5,622 bases of DNA from Bradyrhizobium sp. (GTDB lineage Bacteria > Pseudomonadota > Alphaproteobacteria > Rhizobiales > Xanthobacteraceae), in contig JACDAG010000648.1 of assembly GCA_013695565.1 (NCBI GenBank), positions 1-5,622 of the forward strand, written 5' to 3'. Below the pieces are notes generated by a model that saw nothing but the letters and a program-made list of their open reading frames with translations, was not told the origin of the DNA and did no database searches. The translations under genes were made by a program, and so were the position numbers. Shown piece by piece: positions 4,000-5,622 of this stretch (position 1 is its first letter; each line of letters begins with the position of its first letter).

Positions 4000-5622
4000 C
4001 TACCCGCTATTCCGCAATCCTGCCGAAACACCGTTGATGGTGATCTGAATGCCGCGCAGCACCTGCTCGTCGGGGTTTTGCGCGCGGTGTTCCTTCAACA
4101 GCTCGACCTGCACGTGGTTCAGCGGATCGAGATAGGGGAAGCGATTTCGGATCGAACGTTCGAGCAGCGGATTGCCCTGCAACAGGCGCTCCTGCTGCAT
4201 GATCTTCAGCAGCAAATCGATGCAGCTGTGCCATTCCTCGCGGATGCGGCCAAAAATCTTCTCACGCAGCGCGACATCAGGCACCAGTTCGGCGTAGCGT
4301 GACGCAATCGCGATCGAACTCTTGGCCAGCACCATGTCCATGTTCGACAGCAGCATCCGGAAGAACGGCCATTCGCGATAGAGCTCCTGCAGGAACGGCA
4401 TGCCCTGCTCGGGATGTTCAGCGATCCAGGTCTCGACCGCGCTGGCAAAGCCGTACCAGCCGGGCAGCATCAGGCGGCATTGCGCCCAGCTGAACACCCA
4501 GGGAATCGCGCGCAGATCCTCGATCTCGCGGGTTTTCTTGCGTGAGGCCGGGCGGCTGCCGATGTTGAGCGTGGCGATCTCGTTGATGACGGTGGAGCCC
4601 CAGAAGTAATCGGCAAAGCCCTCGGTCTCATAGACCAGCCCGCGATAGGCCTTGAAGGCCAGCGTCGACAATTCATCCATCGCTTTCAGATATTCCGGGC
4701 GCGGCGCACTGTGCTTGGGCTGCAGCAGGCTCGCCTCCAGCGTCGCCGCCGCGAGAATCTCCAGATTGCTGCGGCCGACTTCGGCGTTGGAATATTTGCT
4801 GGAGATGATCTCGCCTTGTTCGGTGATGCGGATCTGGCCGTTCACGGCACCGCCCGGCTGCGCGATGATCGCATCATAGCTCGGGCCGCCGCCGCGGCCG
4901 ACCGAACCGCCGCGGCCGTGGAACAGCCGCAGACGGACATGGTGGCGCTCGAACACCTCGATCAGGTCGATTTCGGCCTTGTAGAGCTCCCAGCCCGAGG
5001 TGACGAAGCCGCCGTCCTTGTTGCTGTCGGAATAACCCAGCATCACTTCCTGCACGCTGCCGCGGCTGTCGACCAGCTTGCGATAGTCGTGAATCGACAG
5101 CATGCGATCCATGATGCCGCTGGAGGCCTGCAGATCCTCGATAGTCTCGAACAGCGGCACGATATTGATCGCGCTGCGGCCCGAGGGATGGACGAGCCCG
5201 GCTTCCTTCAGCAGCAGCGCGACCTCCAGCATGTCGGACATCCCCTTGCACATGGAGATGATGCATTGGGGGATTGCACCGCCGCCGAACCTGGCGTGGG
5301 CCTCGGCGGCGGCATGGAACAGCGCCAGTTCGCCTTGCGTTTCCTCGCTGTATTTCACGAACGCCGACGTCAATGGCCGCGCATTGCCTAGCTCCCTGGT
5401 CAGCAGCGCAATCCGCGCTTCCTCGTTCAACGCCAGATAGGACATGCCGGGCATCGCGGCGTCGATCAATTCAGCGACCGTGCGTTCATGCACCGCGGAG
5501 TTTTGCCGGATGTCGAGACTGGCGAGATGAAAGCCGAAGCAATCCACGGCGCGGCGCAACAGCCGCAGCCGCCCACGCGCGATCACGCCTGAATTGTTCG
5601 CAATCAGCGAGCGGTAGAGAAT
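4000..5622 (-). CDS. ppc: Phosphoenolpyruvate carboxylase, C-terminal 540 codons (5' end outside the window)
   Basis: The frame enters at 5622 and stops at TAG 4002-4000. The enzyme joins bicarbonate to phosphoenolpyruvate to give oxaloacetate, refilling the TCA cycle. Counting from codon 5586-5584, ISMCKGMSDMLEV lies at about 110-122 and GYSDSNKDGG at 184-193, with the Lys matching E. coli Lys546. FHGRGGSVGRGGGP (222-235) matches His579, Arg581 and Arg587. IGSRPASRK (342-350) and LRAIPW (358-363) match Arg699 and Arg713. The E. coli aspartate-inhibition residues also appear kept: the GRGGGP Arg, Lys422 in LAKSS, the Arg in NRFPYLDPLN, and Asn526 in the final RNSG. Feedback control by aspartate is therefore likely. 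The full enzyme is about 900-940 residues, so some 390 N-terminal residues, including the catalytic His138 region, are missing. The frame continues upstream of the GTG at 5586 as ILYRSLIANNSG, so that codon is not the start. It converges on the SDR operon and is probably unrelated to it. Confidence 0.97.
   Translation of the reverse strand: MLYRSLIANNSGVIARGRLRLLRRAVDCFGFHLASLDIRQNSAVHERTVAELIDAAMPGMSYLALNEEARIALLTRELGNARPLTSAFVKYSEETQGELALFHAAAEAHARFGGGAIPQCIISMCKGMSDMLEVALLLKEAGLVHPSGRSAINIVPLFETIEDLQASSGIMDRMLSIHDYRKLVDSRGSVQEVMLGYSDSNKDGGFVTSGWELYKAEIDLIEVFERHHVRLRLFHGRGGSVGRGGGPSYDAIIAQPGGAVNGQIRITEQGEIISSKYSNAEVGRSNLEILAAATLEASLLQPKHSAPRPEYLKAMDELSTLAFKAYRGLVYETEGFADYFWGSTVINEIATLNIGSRPASRKKTREIEDLRAIPWVFSWAQCRLMLPGWYGFASAVETWIAEHPEQGMPFLQELYREWPFFRMLLSNMDMVLAKSSIAIASRYAELVPDVALREKIFGRIREEWHSCIDLLLKIMQQERLLQGNPLLERSIRNRFPYLDPLNHVQVELLKEHRAQNPDEQVLRGIQITINGVSAGLRNSG

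Noticed and set aside
4711..5391. Plus-strand open frame of 226 codons
   Set aside because: It is antisense to ppc, rich in Ala, Arg, Asp and Gln in a shadow-like pattern, and has no convincing ribosome site.
5584..5586. GTG as the ppc start codon
   Set aside because: The frame continues upstream to the window edge with conserved PEP carboxylase sequence (ILYRSLIANNSG), so the gene is cut by the window and does not start here.

Overview
The window looks like chromosomal DNA of a GC-rich alphaproteobacterium. A Bradyrhizobium/Rhodopseudomonas-type Hyphomicrobiales member is my best guess. The basis is strong G/C preference at third codon positions, the style of the phosphoenolpyruvate carboxylase, and an intergenic palindromic repeat whose wording I recall from Bradyrhizobium genomes. 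That recollection is from memory and not searched.

Layout: (1) 1-1000, minus strand: 5' part of an amidase-signature hydrolase with the complete Lys-Ser-Ser triad; its C-terminus lies beyond base 1. (2) 1001-1250: a divergent control region with a perfect 17-bp palindrome, a TTGAC-N8-GTCAA inverted repeat, a 9-bp direct repeat and a strong Shine-Dalgarno site. (3) 1251-1664, 1670-2809 and 3013-3927, plus strand: a probable operon of a DUF35 zinc-ribbon/OB-fold protein, a thiolase-superfamily protein and a short-chain dehydrogenase resembling the dehydrogenase unit of peroxisomal multifunctional enzyme 2. A 203-bp gap between the last two holds a compact array of hairpins. (4) 3928-3999: a convergent gap with a mosaic inverted repeat that may end transcription and seems to run into the last codons of the next gene. 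(5) 4000-5622, minus strand: the C-terminal 540 codons of phosphoenolpyruvate carboxylase (ppc), whose N-terminus lies beyond base 5622.

How the genes fit together: DUF35 proteins commonly form complexes with a neighbouring thiolase-like protein and act on CoA thioesters. An MFE-2-like dehydrogenase next to them suggests a beta-oxidation-like sequence, with 3-hydroxyacyl-CoA oxidation followed by thiolytic or retro-aldol C-C cleavage. The substrate cannot be read from the window. The amidase may share control with this operon through the divergent region, or may be unrelated. Ppc is an anaplerotic housekeeping gene that probably marks the boundary of the catabolic unit.

I see no mobile element, CRISPR array, RNA gene or clearly new system. 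The least explained material is the intergenic repeats and the divergent control region.
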